From Bacteroidetes bacterium UBA1947 (lineage in GTDB: Bacteria; Bacteroidota; Bacteroidia; Chitinophagales; Chitinophagaceae), in assembly GCA_002336915.1 (NCBI GenBank), contig DDET01000017.1, positions 1-24,168 of the forward strand: 24,168 nt of DNA, in the 5' to 3' direction. Under the pieces are notes generated by a model. It was not told where the DNA came from and ran no database searches. It saw only the letters and a list, made by a program, of their open reading frames with translations. Positions 10,083 through 18,702 of the stretch are shown piece by piece. How positions within the stretch are numbered: position 1 is the first letter of the stretch; the number at the start of each line of letters is the position of its first letter. Position numbers and translations under genes: made by a program.

Positions 10083-10721
10083 ATGAAAAAGGTAATAGTA
10101 ATTATATCGCTGTCATTCCTGGGTTTGCTTCCTGCTTTCCGTGCATCTGCGCAAGCCGATGAGATAGCACAGCTTTTACTCAATGTTGAGAAGCTGGCGC
10201 AATTCAAGCAGATACTGAGCGACATGAAGAAGGGCTACCAGATCCTGGAGGGTGGCTACAACACCATAAAGAACATTTCTGAAGGCAACTTCAGCTTGCA
10301 CAAGACTTTTCTTGACGGTTTAATGGGTGTAAGCCCTACTGTGCGCAATTACAGGCGTGTTGCGGATATCACCAACTACCAGATCACCTTAGTTAAGGAA
10401 TACCGTAACGCTTATGATCGGTTCAGGCGGGACAATAATTTTAATCCTGATGAACTGGCGTATTTGAGCAGGGTATATGACAACTTGTTTAAGGAGAGCT
10501 TGCGCAATCTGGATGAACTGCTCACGGTCATCACGGCAGGCAAAGCTCGAATGAGCGATGATGAACGACTGCAAACCATTGACAGGATTTATGCCGACAT
10601 GCAGGATAAATTAATGTTTCTGCGGCACTTCAATAATAACACTACAATACTGGCTGTACAACGGGCGAAGGAGCGCAACGATGCACAGACCATTCGAAAA
10701 ATCTATGGGTTAAACAATTAA
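10083..10721 (+). CDS. TerB-like exported protein, tra operon paralogue 3
   Basis: A 212-residue protein with a signal peptide ending near ASAQA (about residue 25). It is closely related to the preceding gene product over the whole mature length: GYQILEGGYNTIKNISEGNFSL, RVADITNYQITLVKEYRNAY, DELAYLSRVYDNL, MSDDERLQTIDRIYADMQDK. Its tail AVQRAKERNDAQTIRKIYGL also matches the TraI tail two genes upstream. This links all three proteins as one family. It is expected to be periplasmic and helical. It lies 2 bp downstream of its paralogue, so co-translation is likely. The exact function is unknown. Confidence 0.85.
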   Translation: MKKVIVIISLSFLGLLPAFRASAQADEIAQLLLNVEKLAQFKQILSDMKKGYQILEGGYNTIKNISEGNFSLHKTFLDGLMGVSPTVRNYRRVADITNYQITLVKEYRNAYDRFRRDNNFNPDELAYLSRVYDNLFKESLRNLDELLTVITAGKARMSDDERLQTIDRIYADMQDKLMFLRHFNNNTTILAVQRAKERNDAQTIRKIYGLNN

Positions 10722-10731
10722 ATAAACAGAT

Positions 10732-11940
10732 ATGGCAAAGTGTGGAAAGGCTGCCTGGCTGGCGGTGGTGGGGTTGATAATGCCTTTTATAAGCCGTGCA
10801 CAAGGCATAGCCGACGAAATGAGAGGGATGCACGGTGTATTGGAACAATTGTACGATGAGATGATGCCTTTGTGCAGCCAGTTGATCGGCGTAGGTCAGG
10901 GATTGGCGGGATTTGCTGCTATGTGGTATATCGCATCAAGGGTATGGGGACATTTATCGAGAGCAGAACCTATTGATTTTTATCCGCTGTTCCGTCCCTT
11001 CGTTATTGGATTTTGCGTGATGATATTTCCCTCCGTTTTGGGATTGATCAATGGCGTAATGAAACCTACCGTGACAGCTACTGCTGCAATGGTGGAAAAT
11101 TCAGATAAGGCTATTTCGGTGCTTTTGCAAAAAAAGGAAGAAGCTATCAAGAAAACGGATGTATGGCAAATGTACGTGGGAGAAAGCGGTAGCGGCGACA
11201 GGGACAAGTGGTATAAATACACACACGATAATGAAGACCCCTCCGAAGAAGGTTTTTTTGAAGGCATCGGTAACGACATCAAGTTCGCCATGTCCAAAGC
11301 CTCTTACAACTTCCGCAATTCCGTTAAGGAATGGATGAGTGAAGTGCTTAGGGTATTATTTGAAGCGGCATCCTTGTGTATTGATACGTTGCGAACGTTC
11401 CAGTTAGTTGTATTAGCGATACTTGGTCCGTTGGTATTTGGCATTGCAGTATTTGACGGTTTTCAGCATACACTTACCGTCTGGATAGCCCGCTATATCA
11501 ACATCTTTCTATGGCTACCTGTCGCCAACATCTTCGGAAGCATTATAGGGAAGATACAGGAGAAAATGATGGAGCTGGACATATCGCAGGTGCAGGATTA
11601 CGGCGATACATTTTTTAGCAGAACCGATGTGGCTTACCTGGTCTTCATGATAATCGGCATAGTCGGATACTTTACTGTTCCCTCCGTAGCGAATTACATT
11701 GTTCATGCCGGCGGTGGTGGCGCATTAGGCCACAAGGTCACAAGCATTTTCGGCAGTTCTTCCAGAACGGTAGTCAATACAGCATCAGCCGGTGCAGGCA
11801 TGGCAGTAGATGCTATGGGCAGCGCAGCAAATCGTATGTCGCAAAGCATGGCCAGTAGCGGCAATTCCAATCCTTATTTCGGTGATGGCAGTAGTGGCAA
11901 ATCTGGCTATATGAACGACAAGCTAAAAGGCAATTCATAA
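10732..11940 (+). CDS. traJ: Conjugative transposon protein TraJ (VirB6-like)
   Basis: A 402-residue polytopic inner-membrane protein. A signal-like segment (residues 8-23) is followed by hydrophobic segments near 50-70, 87-110, 208-240, 253-275 and 300-325, with a large hydrophilic loop (about 120-200) between them. The order of segments and motifs such as LFRPFVIGFCVMIFPSVL and WIARYINIFLWLPVANIFG are typical of Bacteroides TraJ, which occupies the VirB6 position in the channel. The C-terminal 70 residues are rich in Ser, Gly, Ala and Asn and look disordered. The spacing to the previous gene is 10 bp. Confidence is high from the gene order and the membrane pattern. Confidence 0.92.
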   Translation: MAKCGKAAWLAVVGLIMPFISRAQGIADEMRGMHGVLEQLYDEMMPLCSQLIGVGQGLAGFAAMWYIASRVWGHLSRAEPIDFYPLFRPFVIGFCVMIFPSVLGLINGVMKPTVTATAAMVENSDKAISVLLQKKEEAIKKTDVWQMYVGESGSGDRDKWYKYTHDNEDPSEEGFFEGIGNDIKFAMSKASYNFRNSVKEWMSEVLRVLFEAASLCIDTLRTFQLVVLAILGPLVFGIAVFDGFQHTLTVWIARYINIFLWLPVANIFGSIIGKIQEKMMELDISQVQDYGDTFFSRTDVAYLVFMIIGIVGYFTVPSVANYIVHAGGGGALGHKVTSIFGSSSRTVVNTASAGAGMAVDAMGSAANRMSQSMASSGNSNPYFGDGSSGKSGYMNDKLKGNS

Positions 11941-11946
11941 TAATTC

Positions 11947-11955
11947 AAAGGAGGA
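11947..11955 (+). promoter_or_regulatory. Strong Shine-Dalgarno sequence of traK
   Basis: AAAGGAGGA sits 3 nt before the ATG at 11959, measured from its last base. It is a near-perfect match to the 16S anti-Shine-Dalgarno, unlike the AT-rich leaders of the neighbouring genes. Confidence 0.55.
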
Positions 11956-11958
11956 GAT

Positions 11959-12582
11959 ATGTTCAAGAAAATGAAAAACATTGATACAGCTTTCCGTCAT
12001 ATCAGGAGTTTCACCCTTGTAGTAATTATAGGTTGTTTACTGATATGCTGTTTTGCACTATACAAAAGTTTCAGCCTTGTATCGCAGATGCAAAGCAAAA
12101 TATACATTCTTGCAAATGGCAAGGCACTGGAAGCCTACGCATCTGAACGGAAAGACAATATTCCTGTTGAGGCAAGGGATCACGTAACTACATTCCACAA
12201 ACTATTCTTTACGCTTGACCCTGACGATAAAGCAATCACAGCAAATATTACCAAAGCCTTGTACCTGGCAGACGGAAGCGCCAAACGAGCCTACGATGAT
12301 CTGAAGGAGAACGGGTACTATGCAGGGCTCATATCCGGCAACGTCAATCAAACCATTGTTGTGGATAGCGTGGCGGTAGATATCAATGATTACCCGTTCA
12401 AATTCCGTTGCTATGCTACACAGAGCATTATTCGACCGACCAGCATTACTACCCGTAGCCTGGTGACGGACGGTGCATTGCGGAATGTATCACGCAGTGA
12501 CAATAATCCACATGGTTTCCTTATCGAGCGATGGAGTACGATTGATAACAGGGATTTAAAAACAGTAAGCAGACGACAATAA
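11959..12582 (+). CDS. traK: Conjugative transposon protein TraK (VirB8-like)
   Basis: A 207-residue bitopic protein. A short cytoplasmic N-terminus (MFKKMKNIDTAFRHIRS) leads into one membrane helix (about residues 17-40), then a periplasmic domain. The motifs NIDTAFRHIR, ANGKALEA, PVEARDHVTTFHKLFFTLDPD and NPHGFLIERW are characteristic of Bacteroidetes TraK. The family is the VirB8 equivalent and bridges the inner-membrane components to the outer core (TraM/TraN). The start is supported by the unusually strong AAAGGAGGA just upstream. Confidence 0.93.
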   Translation: MFKKMKNIDTAFRHIRSFTLVVIIGCLLICCFALYKSFSLVSQMQSKIYILANGKALEAYASERKDNIPVEARDHVTTFHKLFFTLDPDDKAITANITKALYLADGSAKRAYDDLKENGYYAGLISGNVNQTIVVDSVAVDINDYPFKFRCYATQSIIRPTSITTRSLVTDGALRNVSRSDNNPHGFLIERWSTIDNRDLKTVSRRQ

Positions 12583-12593
12583 AAATCAAGATC

Positions 12594-13076
12594 ATGAAAC
12601 TATTTCCAAAAAGAAAAAAGGACAATGCTGAGCTAAAGCCCAATGCACTTTCCAAAGGAATAAAGGCGGGCTACAAACGAATACAAGGCGGCTGGGCAAA
12701 TTGGATGATAAGGCGAACAGAGAATTTCTCACGGCGTACATGGTTTGTGCTGCTTATTCTTTTCGTTCTGTGTACCGGCACATACAGCATATATCTGGGC
12801 GTAAATGCTTTTACCGGCAAAAAAAGCAGTTCAATAACCATAACACCCATCAAAAAGCCGAAGCACATAACTGAAACGGGAGAAGCAAATCTTGAACCAG
12901 CGGAAGTGTCTGAGGCTGAATACAGCCGCATCAAAAGGTTCAGGGTGTATATGGATAGCCTGGCACGAAGTCCTGCGGGGAAAACTCTTTATGACAGCAT
13001 AATCCACCATCGTCCGGGACTAATGGACAGTGTGTGGTTTATTGAAAATTATTATCAACAATTAAAACAGAAATAA
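12594..13076 (+). CDS. TraL-like bitopic conjugation protein
   Basis: A 160-residue protein between traK and traM, the usual position of TraL. A basic N-terminus of about 45 residues precedes one membrane helix (about residues 50-72, TWFVLLILFVLCTGTYSIYLG). A periplasmic tail follows, with FRVYMDSLARSPAGKTLYD and RPGLMDSVWFIENYYQ. The topology fits a small membrane scaffold of the mating complex. The TraL assignment is based on position, size and topology more than on clear sequence identity, so no symbol is given. It ends 2 bp before traM, indicating tight coupling. Confidence 0.78.
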   Translation: MKLFPKRKKDNAELKPNALSKGIKAGYKRIQGGWANWMIRRTENFSRRTWFVLLILFVLCTGTYSIYLGVNAFTGKKSSSITITPIKKPKHITETGEANLEPAEVSEAEYSRIKRFRVYMDSLARSPAGKTLYDSIIHHRPGLMDSVWFIENYYQQLKQK

Positions 13077-13078
13077 AA

Positions 13079-14386
13079 ATGGAAAAGCAAGTAAAAACTC
13101 CGAAGGAGATTAGGCAGCGCAGGTTCTTATTGGTATTACCACTTCTCGCATTGCCTTTTATGACCATGATTTTTTGGGCACTTGGCGGTGGCAAGGTTGA
13201 AAAGGTGGAAGCCCAGGCATCTGCAAAGAAGGGATTTAACATTAACCTGCCGGACGCCAATCTCAAAGATGACAAGCCGATGGACAAAATGAGCTATTAC
13301 AATCAGGCTCAACTGGATTCTATCAAATTTCAGGAAATGGTAAAAAATGATCCCAATTACAGGAATATTGGATTAACAGATACCGATGAATACCTGTCGA
13401 ATGACGAAGATACCTTTCGGCAGCCTACCAGTCCTAAAGGTTTGAATACATCCCTTCACGGAAGCCGGGGACACAATGACCCCAATACTGATAAAATCTA
13501 CCGCAAGCTGGCAGAACTGGATCGGGAGATGAACAAGCCACTACCGACATCATCAGACAATGACGATTATGATACATACCAACCCACTTCATCGAGAAAC
13601 CGCAATAGTGCCACGGTAAATTCTTCTGATGTGGAAAGGCTGGAACAAATGATGAACATGATGAATCAGTCGAATGGCGAAGATCCTGAGTTGCAGCAAT
13701 TGAATGGTATGCTTGATAAGATATTGGACGTACAAAATCCCGACAGAGTGAAGGAGCGACTAAGACAAACTTCTGAAGCAAACCGGGGACAAGTGTTTGC
13801 GGTGTCATCAAAAAAGAAAGATAATAGCATCACGCTGCTTGATACGGAGCATATATCCGGCAACATAACGAATGGCTTCTATTCACTTACTGGGGCGACA
13901 GCTATCGAAGATTCGCAGAATGCTATACAGGCTGTTATTCACGAAACACAAACTATCGTGGATGGCTCAACTGTCAAATTGAGATTGGTAAATGAAGTTT
14001 TCATCAATGGTGTTCGCATTCCGAAAGACAATTTCCTCTTTGGAATAGCCTCGCTGCGTGGTGAAAGATTAAGTATCAAGATTAACAGTGTACGCTTTGG
14101 CAATTCTTTATTCCCGGTTGAATTATCGGTATATGACATGGACGGCCTGGATGGCATTTATATTCCCGGAGCGATTACAAGGGATGTTGCAAAGCAGTCG
14201 GCAGACCGTTCTATGCAAACAATTGGGTTAACCAGTCTTGATCCGTCATGGGCGGCACAGGCAGCAAGCGCAGGCATTGAAGCTGCAAAAACGCTGTTCA
14301 GCCGAAAAGTAAAGTTAATCAAGGTAACTGTGAAGGCAGGGTATCAGGTGCTTCTGCGTGACGAAAAGCAACAACAATCCAACTAA
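13079..14386 (+). CDS. traM: Conjugative transposon protein TraM (VirB10-like)
   Basis: A 435-residue protein. One membrane helix (about residues 17-38, including LLALPFMTMIFWALGGG) follows a short cytoplasmic start. The middle (about 40-230) is hydrophilic, low in complexity and rich in Asn, Asp, Ser and Met, as expected for a periplasm-spanning linker. The C-terminal domain (about 245-425) carries the TraM signature: FYSLTGA, IQAVIHETQTIVDGSTVKLRL, GVRIPKDNFLFGIASL and DGLDGIYIPGAI. This family is the VirB10 counterpart and forms the outer-membrane core with TraN. Length is typical. Confidence 0.93.
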   Translation: MEKQVKTPKEIRQRRFLLVLPLLALPFMTMIFWALGGGKVEKVEAQASAKKGFNINLPDANLKDDKPMDKMSYYNQAQLDSIKFQEMVKNDPNYRNIGLTDTDEYLSNDEDTFRQPTSPKGLNTSLHGSRGHNDPNTDKIYRKLAELDREMNKPLPTSSDNDDYDTYQPTSSRNRNSATVNSSDVERLEQMMNMMNQSNGEDPELQQLNGMLDKILDVQNPDRVKERLRQTSEANRGQVFAVSSKKKDNSITLLDTEHISGNITNGFYSLTGATAIEDSQNAIQAVIHETQTIVDGSTVKLRLVNEVFINGVRIPKDNFLFGIASLRGERLSIKINSVRFGNSLFPVELSVYDMDGLDGIYIPGAITRDVAKQSADRSMQTIGLTSLDPSWAAQAASAGIEAAKTLFSRKVKLIKVTVKAGYQVLLRDEKQQQSN

Positions 14387-14415
14387 ATATTTCAATCACT
14401 TAAAAATTCCAAAAG

Positions 14416-15258
14416 ATGAAAAAGATCAGTGCAGTAATGGTAATAGGAATTTTCCTGCTATTTGCAATTTTCAAGGCTCAGGCTCAAACAAATACAGCCT
14501 GGCAAACCAAAGCAATCGAAACGTATCATGTAAAAGTTGCTTTTACCAAAACCACCAACATCATCTTTCCTTATGCTATCGTCAGCGTAGATATAGGAAG
14601 CAAGGATGTACTGGCGCAAAAAGCGAAAGGCGTAGAAAACATTTTGCAGATAAAGGCCGCAAAGGACAATTTTCCGCAAACAAATATCAGCATCATTACG
14701 GCTGACGGCAAGCTCACGTCATTTCTTGTTGATTATGACAACCAACCGTCAGTGCTTAACCTGGCTCTCACAGGCGTAGGCAGGCAAAATACTATCTCTA
14801 TTCCTTCAGAGAACATTAACCAGGAACAAATGGAGCATTTTGCTAAGATGGCTGCTGAATCAAAAGCGAAGGCAAGAGGTATAAAGGATAAAACTTTCGG
14901 CATTCGCTTTAAACTGAATGGAATATTTATCCATGAGGACATAATGTTGCTACGCTTCAATATTTCCAATCAAACCAATATCAACTATGATATTGATCAA
15001 TTAAGGCTTTATATCCGTGACCAGAAGAAATCCAAAAGGACAGCAACACAGGAGATCGAAATATTACCTGTATTCGTGCAGGATAATACCAGCAAGGTAG
15101 CAGGTAAGTCGGATAATACGATACTGTTTGTTGTGCCCAAGTTCACTATTCCGGATAAAAAATATCTCGCTGTGCAATTGATGGAGAAGAACGGCGGTAG
15201 ACATCTGGAGCTGCATGTGAAGAATAAGAAGATTGCAAAGGCAGTTCCGATTGACTAA
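14416..15258 (+). CDS. traN: Conjugative transposon protein TraN (VirB9-like, DUF4138)
   Basis: A 280-residue protein with a signal peptide ending near KAQAQ (about residue 24). The mature part is strand-rich and starts with TYHVKVAFTKTTNIIFPYAIVSVDIGS...VLAQKAKGVENILQIKAA, the classic TraN/DUF4138 opening and similar in role to VirB9. A second domain carries GIRFKLNGIFIHEDIMLLRFNISNQTNINYDIDQLRLYIRD. It probably complexes with TraM at the outer membrane. It is the last recognisable core tra gene; a 74 bp gap follows before the accessory tail. Confidence 0.93.
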   Translation: MKKISAVMVIGIFLLFAIFKAQAQTNTAWQTKAIETYHVKVAFTKTTNIIFPYAIVSVDIGSKDVLAQKAKGVENILQIKAAKDNFPQTNISIITADGKLTSFLVDYDNQPSVLNLALTGVGRQNTISIPSENINQEQMEHFAKMAAESKAKARGIKDKTFGIRFKLNGIFIHEDIMLLRFNISNQTNINYDIDQLRLYIRDQKKSKRTATQEIEILPVFVQDNTSKVAGKSDNTILFVVPKFTIPDKKYLAVQLMEKNGGRHLELHVKNKKIAKAVPID

Positions 15259-15332
15259 CAATCGTAAATGAAGCCAATCATTCCATTCTCATAAATCTCA
15301 ATCAGCATTTATTCCCGATAAAAATTTGAACT

Positions 15333-16490
15333 ATGAAAATTAGGAAAGACGATTATCAGAAAGTCCTTGAATACCTAACTAATAAACGCTGGGAAGGTGA
15401 AGAATTTGTCGCGTTTCTCAATGATGGTTTACCTGCCAGTAAAGAAGAACTATACACATTCTCTACGGAATATGAAGTCAGGGAGTTCTGTTACGAAATG
15501 TCAACCGATATAGACTTTTACAACTTTTTATCAATACGGTCAGCGTACCGGGCAATGCAGGAAGCTATGGAAGATAGTAAGCTAATGATTGAAAGGGATG
15601 GCATCATTGACGTTTCTCTCATGGTAGCTATGCGATATGAAAGATTAGAAAGAGAACAATTAAATAACAATCAAAATTCAGAAGTCATGAATCAGAAAAA
15701 TTTTGAATACCTGCGTGATCAAGTAAAGTACACGGGGTTTGGCGAAGGGTTGGAAAATGACCTAAAGCAAAAAATTCAGGAAGGCAATCCTGAGTTTAAG
15801 TTAGCCTACGAAACTAAGTACGGCAACGATACTGTAAACGCCACATTGAATTTCAGCCAGTCGAAGCAAAGCGATATGTACTTTTTTAATTCCTATCAGG
15901 TCAATGTACAAAAGGAGAATAGTGCTGAAACAATGGATCAAACCTTCTACATCAACAAAGGGAACAACATCACGTTGAAAGAAGCCTATAACCTTATGGA
16001 AGGCCGGTCAGTGAATAAAGACCTCACCAATAAGGAAGGGCAAGTTTACAATGCCTGGGTGCAAATGGACTTTAAACAAAGTGATGACAACGGCAACTTC
16101 AAGCTGAAGCACTACCACGAGAACTATGGCTATGATCTGGAGGCTGTTTTATCCAAGCATCCAATCAGGGAATTAGGTAACGACAAATACAAGTCTAACC
16201 TGATGGATTCTCTCAAAAAGGGTAACCTGCAATCTGCGACATTTCAAATCAATGGCGCAGATCAAAAGCAGTATATCGAAGCAAATCCTCAGTTTAAGAC
16301 AATCAATATTTATGACAGCGCCATGCAAAGGGTGGATACCCGGCAATCGAAAAAGGAACAGCAATCTGAAGGCGAAGGCCAGTCAGTTAAGCAAGATGGT
16401 AAAAAGGAAAAGCAGACACCTGCTGAAGATGATGGCCCTGAGATGCCGAAGGCATCTAACAAAAAGAAGAAAAGGCAAAGCATCAACTAA
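15333..16490 (+). CDS. Mobile-element protein with C-terminal shared module (DUF3945-like)
   Basis: A 385-residue soluble protein. The N-terminal region (1-105) is helical and acidic and has no recognised family. A module of about 200 residues (about 120-330) opens with YLRDQVKYTGFGEGLENDLKQKI. It contains LKEAYNLMEGRSVNKDL, YNAWVQMDFKQ, KHYHENYGYDLEAVLSK and YIEANPQFKTINIYDSAMQRV in order. The same module recurs at 17352-18395. I associate it with DUF3945-type proteins of Bacteroidetes mobile elements, but this name is from memory and unsure. The tail is Lys/Gln/Glu rich and disordered. The role is unknown; DNA processing or antirestriction is a guess from context. Confidence 0.75.
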   Translation: MKIRKDDYQKVLEYLTNKRWEGEEFVAFLNDGLPASKEELYTFSTEYEVREFCYEMSTDIDFYNFLSIRSAYRAMQEAMEDSKLMIERDGIIDVSLMVAMRYERLEREQLNNNQNSEVMNQKNFEYLRDQVKYTGFGEGLENDLKQKIQEGNPEFKLAYETKYGNDTVNATLNFSQSKQSDMYFFNSYQVNVQKENSAETMDQTFYINKGNNITLKEAYNLMEGRSVNKDLTNKEGQVYNAWVQMDFKQSDDNGNFKLKHYHENYGYDLEAVLSKHPIRELGNDKYKSNLMDSLKKGNLQSATFQINGADQKQYIEANPQFKTINIYDSAMQRVDTRQSKKEQQSEGEGQSVKQDGKKEKQTPAEDDGPEMPKASNKKKKRQSIN

Positions 16491-16576
16491 AGATTAAGCA
16501 GACCAGCTTACTATAAGTAGCCGTGTTGTTGGATATGTGAACAGGAAAACTATTTATAACAAAAAAGCAAAATCAA

Positions 16577-17326
16577 ATGAAAAGTCAAATAATAATGCTT
16601 TTAGTATTTATCATCGGTATTTCAGCATGTAAAAAGGATAATAATGCAACAGTAACCGAAGAAGAAAATAAAGCGGTGCTGCTACGATCAGGTTCAGGTG
16701 CAGTTATGCCAGATAATCCTAATAATGCCTATGATAGCATAGGTTATTGGCATAACGAGATCGTTGCGTATGTACAGGAGTGTAAACAGCCTGACAATGC
16801 GCCGGATGTGGAATCATCAACACGATGTGTCCTCAACTTTTGCAGGGAGAATCAACATCCTGAACCACCTGCATCCCTGTTTATTACAGTGGAGCAAACG
16901 GTACGGCAAAGCAATGAAAGCATTGAAAACCTTATTGCGGATTGCCCTTATGAAGAACCAGTAAAGGCTGCCCTGGATTCGTTGGTGCAACTGACAAAGC
17001 GACTTTCAGACAACGAAAGTCCTTATCCGGTCATTAAGACCACTATTATGGACTATGAGCGCAGGATAATGCAGAATGACTTGCTTACTCCTGAAGGTCG
17101 CGGCATTGTGCTTAAAGCCGCATCGGTGGCACGTTACTCCGTTTATTATTGGATAAACACGCTCCCGCCTCCGGTTCCAGTGGCAGCTTTTAAGTTCAAG
17201 AACATTGTGAAATGGATCGCTGCTGTAACAAGTGATATAGGCGGAGCTATTGTGAGCGGCAGTGTGGAATATGCTGCCGATTGCAGCACGTATGCTTATG
17301 ATCTTGTGACATACAGTATGCCTTAA
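16577..17326 (+). CDS. Predicted lipoprotein in conjugative element
   Basis: A 249-residue protein. The first 18 residues form a lipoprotein signal with the lipobox ISAC and lipidated Cys18 followed by KKD. The KKD after the cysteine resembles the Bacteroidetes lipoprotein export signal, so surface exposure is possible. The mature part contains several cysteines (for example CVLNFC near residues 84-89) and a mostly helical character. The C-terminus has a hydrophobic, Gly/Ala-rich stretch (WIAAVTSDIGGAIVSGSVEYA). No family is recognised. An element-encoded lipoprotein downstream of the transfer genes could serve in entry exclusion or cell contact, which is inference only. It sits between two paralogous genes. 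Confidence 0.7.
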   Translation: MKSQIIMLLVFIIGISACKKDNNATVTEEENKAVLLRSGSGAVMPDNPNNAYDSIGYWHNEIVAYVQECKQPDNAPDVESSTRCVLNFCRENQHPEPPASLFITVEQTVRQSNESIENLIADCPYEEPVKAALDSLVQLTKRLSDNESPYPVIKTTIMDYERRIMQNDLLTPEGRGIVLKAASVARYSVYYWINTLPPPVPVAAFKFKNIVKWIAAVTSDIGGAIVSGSVEYAADCSTYAYDLVTYSMP

Positions 17327-17351
17327 TTGTGTATCATTTAAAACTCGGATT

Positions 17352-18395
17352 ATGATTAACAGCCTTGTGAACAGAGTAGAAGCGGAATTGAATCAATGGC
17401 GGTCAAGGGAAGAACGGTTTAGCAAACTGTTCTCCTTTAACCTTTCCTCGAACAGAGCATTGCTAAAAGAAAAGCTGGATTACTATGACCGTATAGCGGC
17501 AAAGTACAAAGGCACGCAGGATCTGGACGAACGGTTTGCGCTTAGGATGTTGCGGCAGGAACGCAGCCGCATCGAGAAGCAGCTTTATCCTAACCTGTTA
17601 ATAAGGCTGTTGCGCCGGTTATTGGTAGCGCCTGTAAAGGAACAAATTGTAATTAGGCAGGATAACAGGAAGACAGAACAAAACAGCCAGGCACTGCACC
17701 AACAGGTGCAGCGCACTGGCTTTCCTGACCTTTCGGCAAAAATTGATGAGCAGATAAGGCAGGGGCAACAACAGTTTTCCATTCCGGTTTCCTATTACAT
17801 CAACGATAAAGAAAGAGTAGATCACCAACTATCATTTGTAAAAGACCAATCCGGGCAATACCATTTTGAAGGATATAAAACGGCATTGTATAATGAGGCA
17901 AAACCGGATGAAAAACGCCAGCAATACTTTAGTATGCGCCACGAGCATAATCTCAATACTACGGAAGCCCATAATTTATTGTCTGGCCGGTGTATTCAGA
18001 GCGGCGGAACCTGGTTACAGCTCGACCTTAACGATAAGGACCAGCATGGCAACTTTCGTATCAAGCAATTTCATTCCGATTACGGATATGATCTTGATAA
18101 TGTACTACAGCAGCTTCCTTTGAGGGAGTTAACGAATACAGCCGAAACGGAAAAACTGAAAGAGGCATTAAAGAATGGCGAAAAGATTTCTGTGAGTTTT
18201 ATAAAGGATGGCAATGAACAACGCTTTTACATTGAAGCAAATCCACAGTTTAAATCAGTCAATATTTATGACGAGCATTCCAGAAAGATAACGCTACATA
18301 CGGCATTAGGCAATAAGACAATGGATGCCATGAAAGTAACCCACAAGGTGAATGAGCAGCAACATTCTAAAAAGAACGATATCAAAGTAGGTTAA
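17352..18395 (+). CDS. Second mobile-element protein with the shared DUF3945-like module
   Basis: A 347-residue soluble protein. The N-terminus (1-110) is basic and helical (RSREERFSKLF, ERFALRMLRQERSRIEKQL), unlike the acidic N-terminus of its paralogue. The module from about residue 115 to 315 matches that paralogue: QVQRTGFPDLSAKIDEQI, AHNLLSGRCI, WLQLDLNDKDQHGNFRIKQF, DYGYDLDNVLQQLPLREL and YIEANPQFKSVNIYDEHSRK. It overlaps nothing and begins 25 bp after the lipoprotein gene. Two divergent copies with different N-termini suggest a shared binding module attached to different effector parts. The function is unknown. Confidence 0.75.
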   Translation: MINSLVNRVEAELNQWRSREERFSKLFSFNLSSNRALLKEKLDYYDRIAAKYKGTQDLDERFALRMLRQERSRIEKQLYPNLLIRLLRRLLVAPVKEQIVIRQDNRKTEQNSQALHQQVQRTGFPDLSAKIDEQIRQGQQQFSIPVSYYINDKERVDHQLSFVKDQSGQYHFEGYKTALYNEAKPDEKRQQYFSMRHEHNLNTTEAHNLLSGRCIQSGGTWLQLDLNDKDQHGNFRIKQFHSDYGYDLDNVLQQLPLRELTNTAETEKLKEALKNGEKISVSFIKDGNEQRFYIEANPQFKSVNIYDEHSRKITLHTALGNKTMDAMKVTHKVNEQQHSKKNDIKVG

Positions 18396-18408
18396 AAAGA
18401 TATGGGCA

Positions 18409-18702
18409 ATGGACAGGTTATGTTACTTATCGGATTTTTTTGAAGCCATAGGAACTGATCCACGCATCAGCATTACCCATATTGGAGTATATGCAGCCCT
18501 GTTACAATACCGGATGCAAAAAGGTTTCACTAATCCGATACAGGTATTCAGCCATGAGATTATGAACATCGCGAAATTATCATCGGCTATAACCTACCAT
18601 AAATGCGTGAAAGAATTAAGCAGTTATGGATATATCAGGTACGAACCTTCATTTAATCGCACAAAAGGCAGCAAGATTTACTTTGCAGAAAGAAGCGATT
18701 GA
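18409..18702 (+). CDS. Small winged-helix-like protein
   Basis: A 97-residue protein, the last gene of the long + strand unit. The sequence ITHIGVYAALLQYRMQKG...IQVFSHEIMNIAKLSSAITYHKCVKELSSYGYIRYEPSF reads as a winged-helix fold. A recognition-type helix is followed by a hairpin containing GYIRYEPSFNRTKGSKIYF. It may bind DNA and regulate the element or its replication, but no specific family is identified. An intrinsic terminator begins 24 bp after its stop. Confidence 0.65.
   Translation: MDRLCYLSDFFEAIGTDPRISITHIGVYAALLQYRMQKGFTNPIQVFSHEIMNIAKLSSAITYHKCVKELSSYGYIRYEPSFNRTKGSKIYFAERSD

Noticed and set aside
9430..10721. Tellurite resistance genes (TerB family name)
   Set aside because: The proteins have signal peptides, resemble TraI and lie inside the tra operon; no other ter genes are present.
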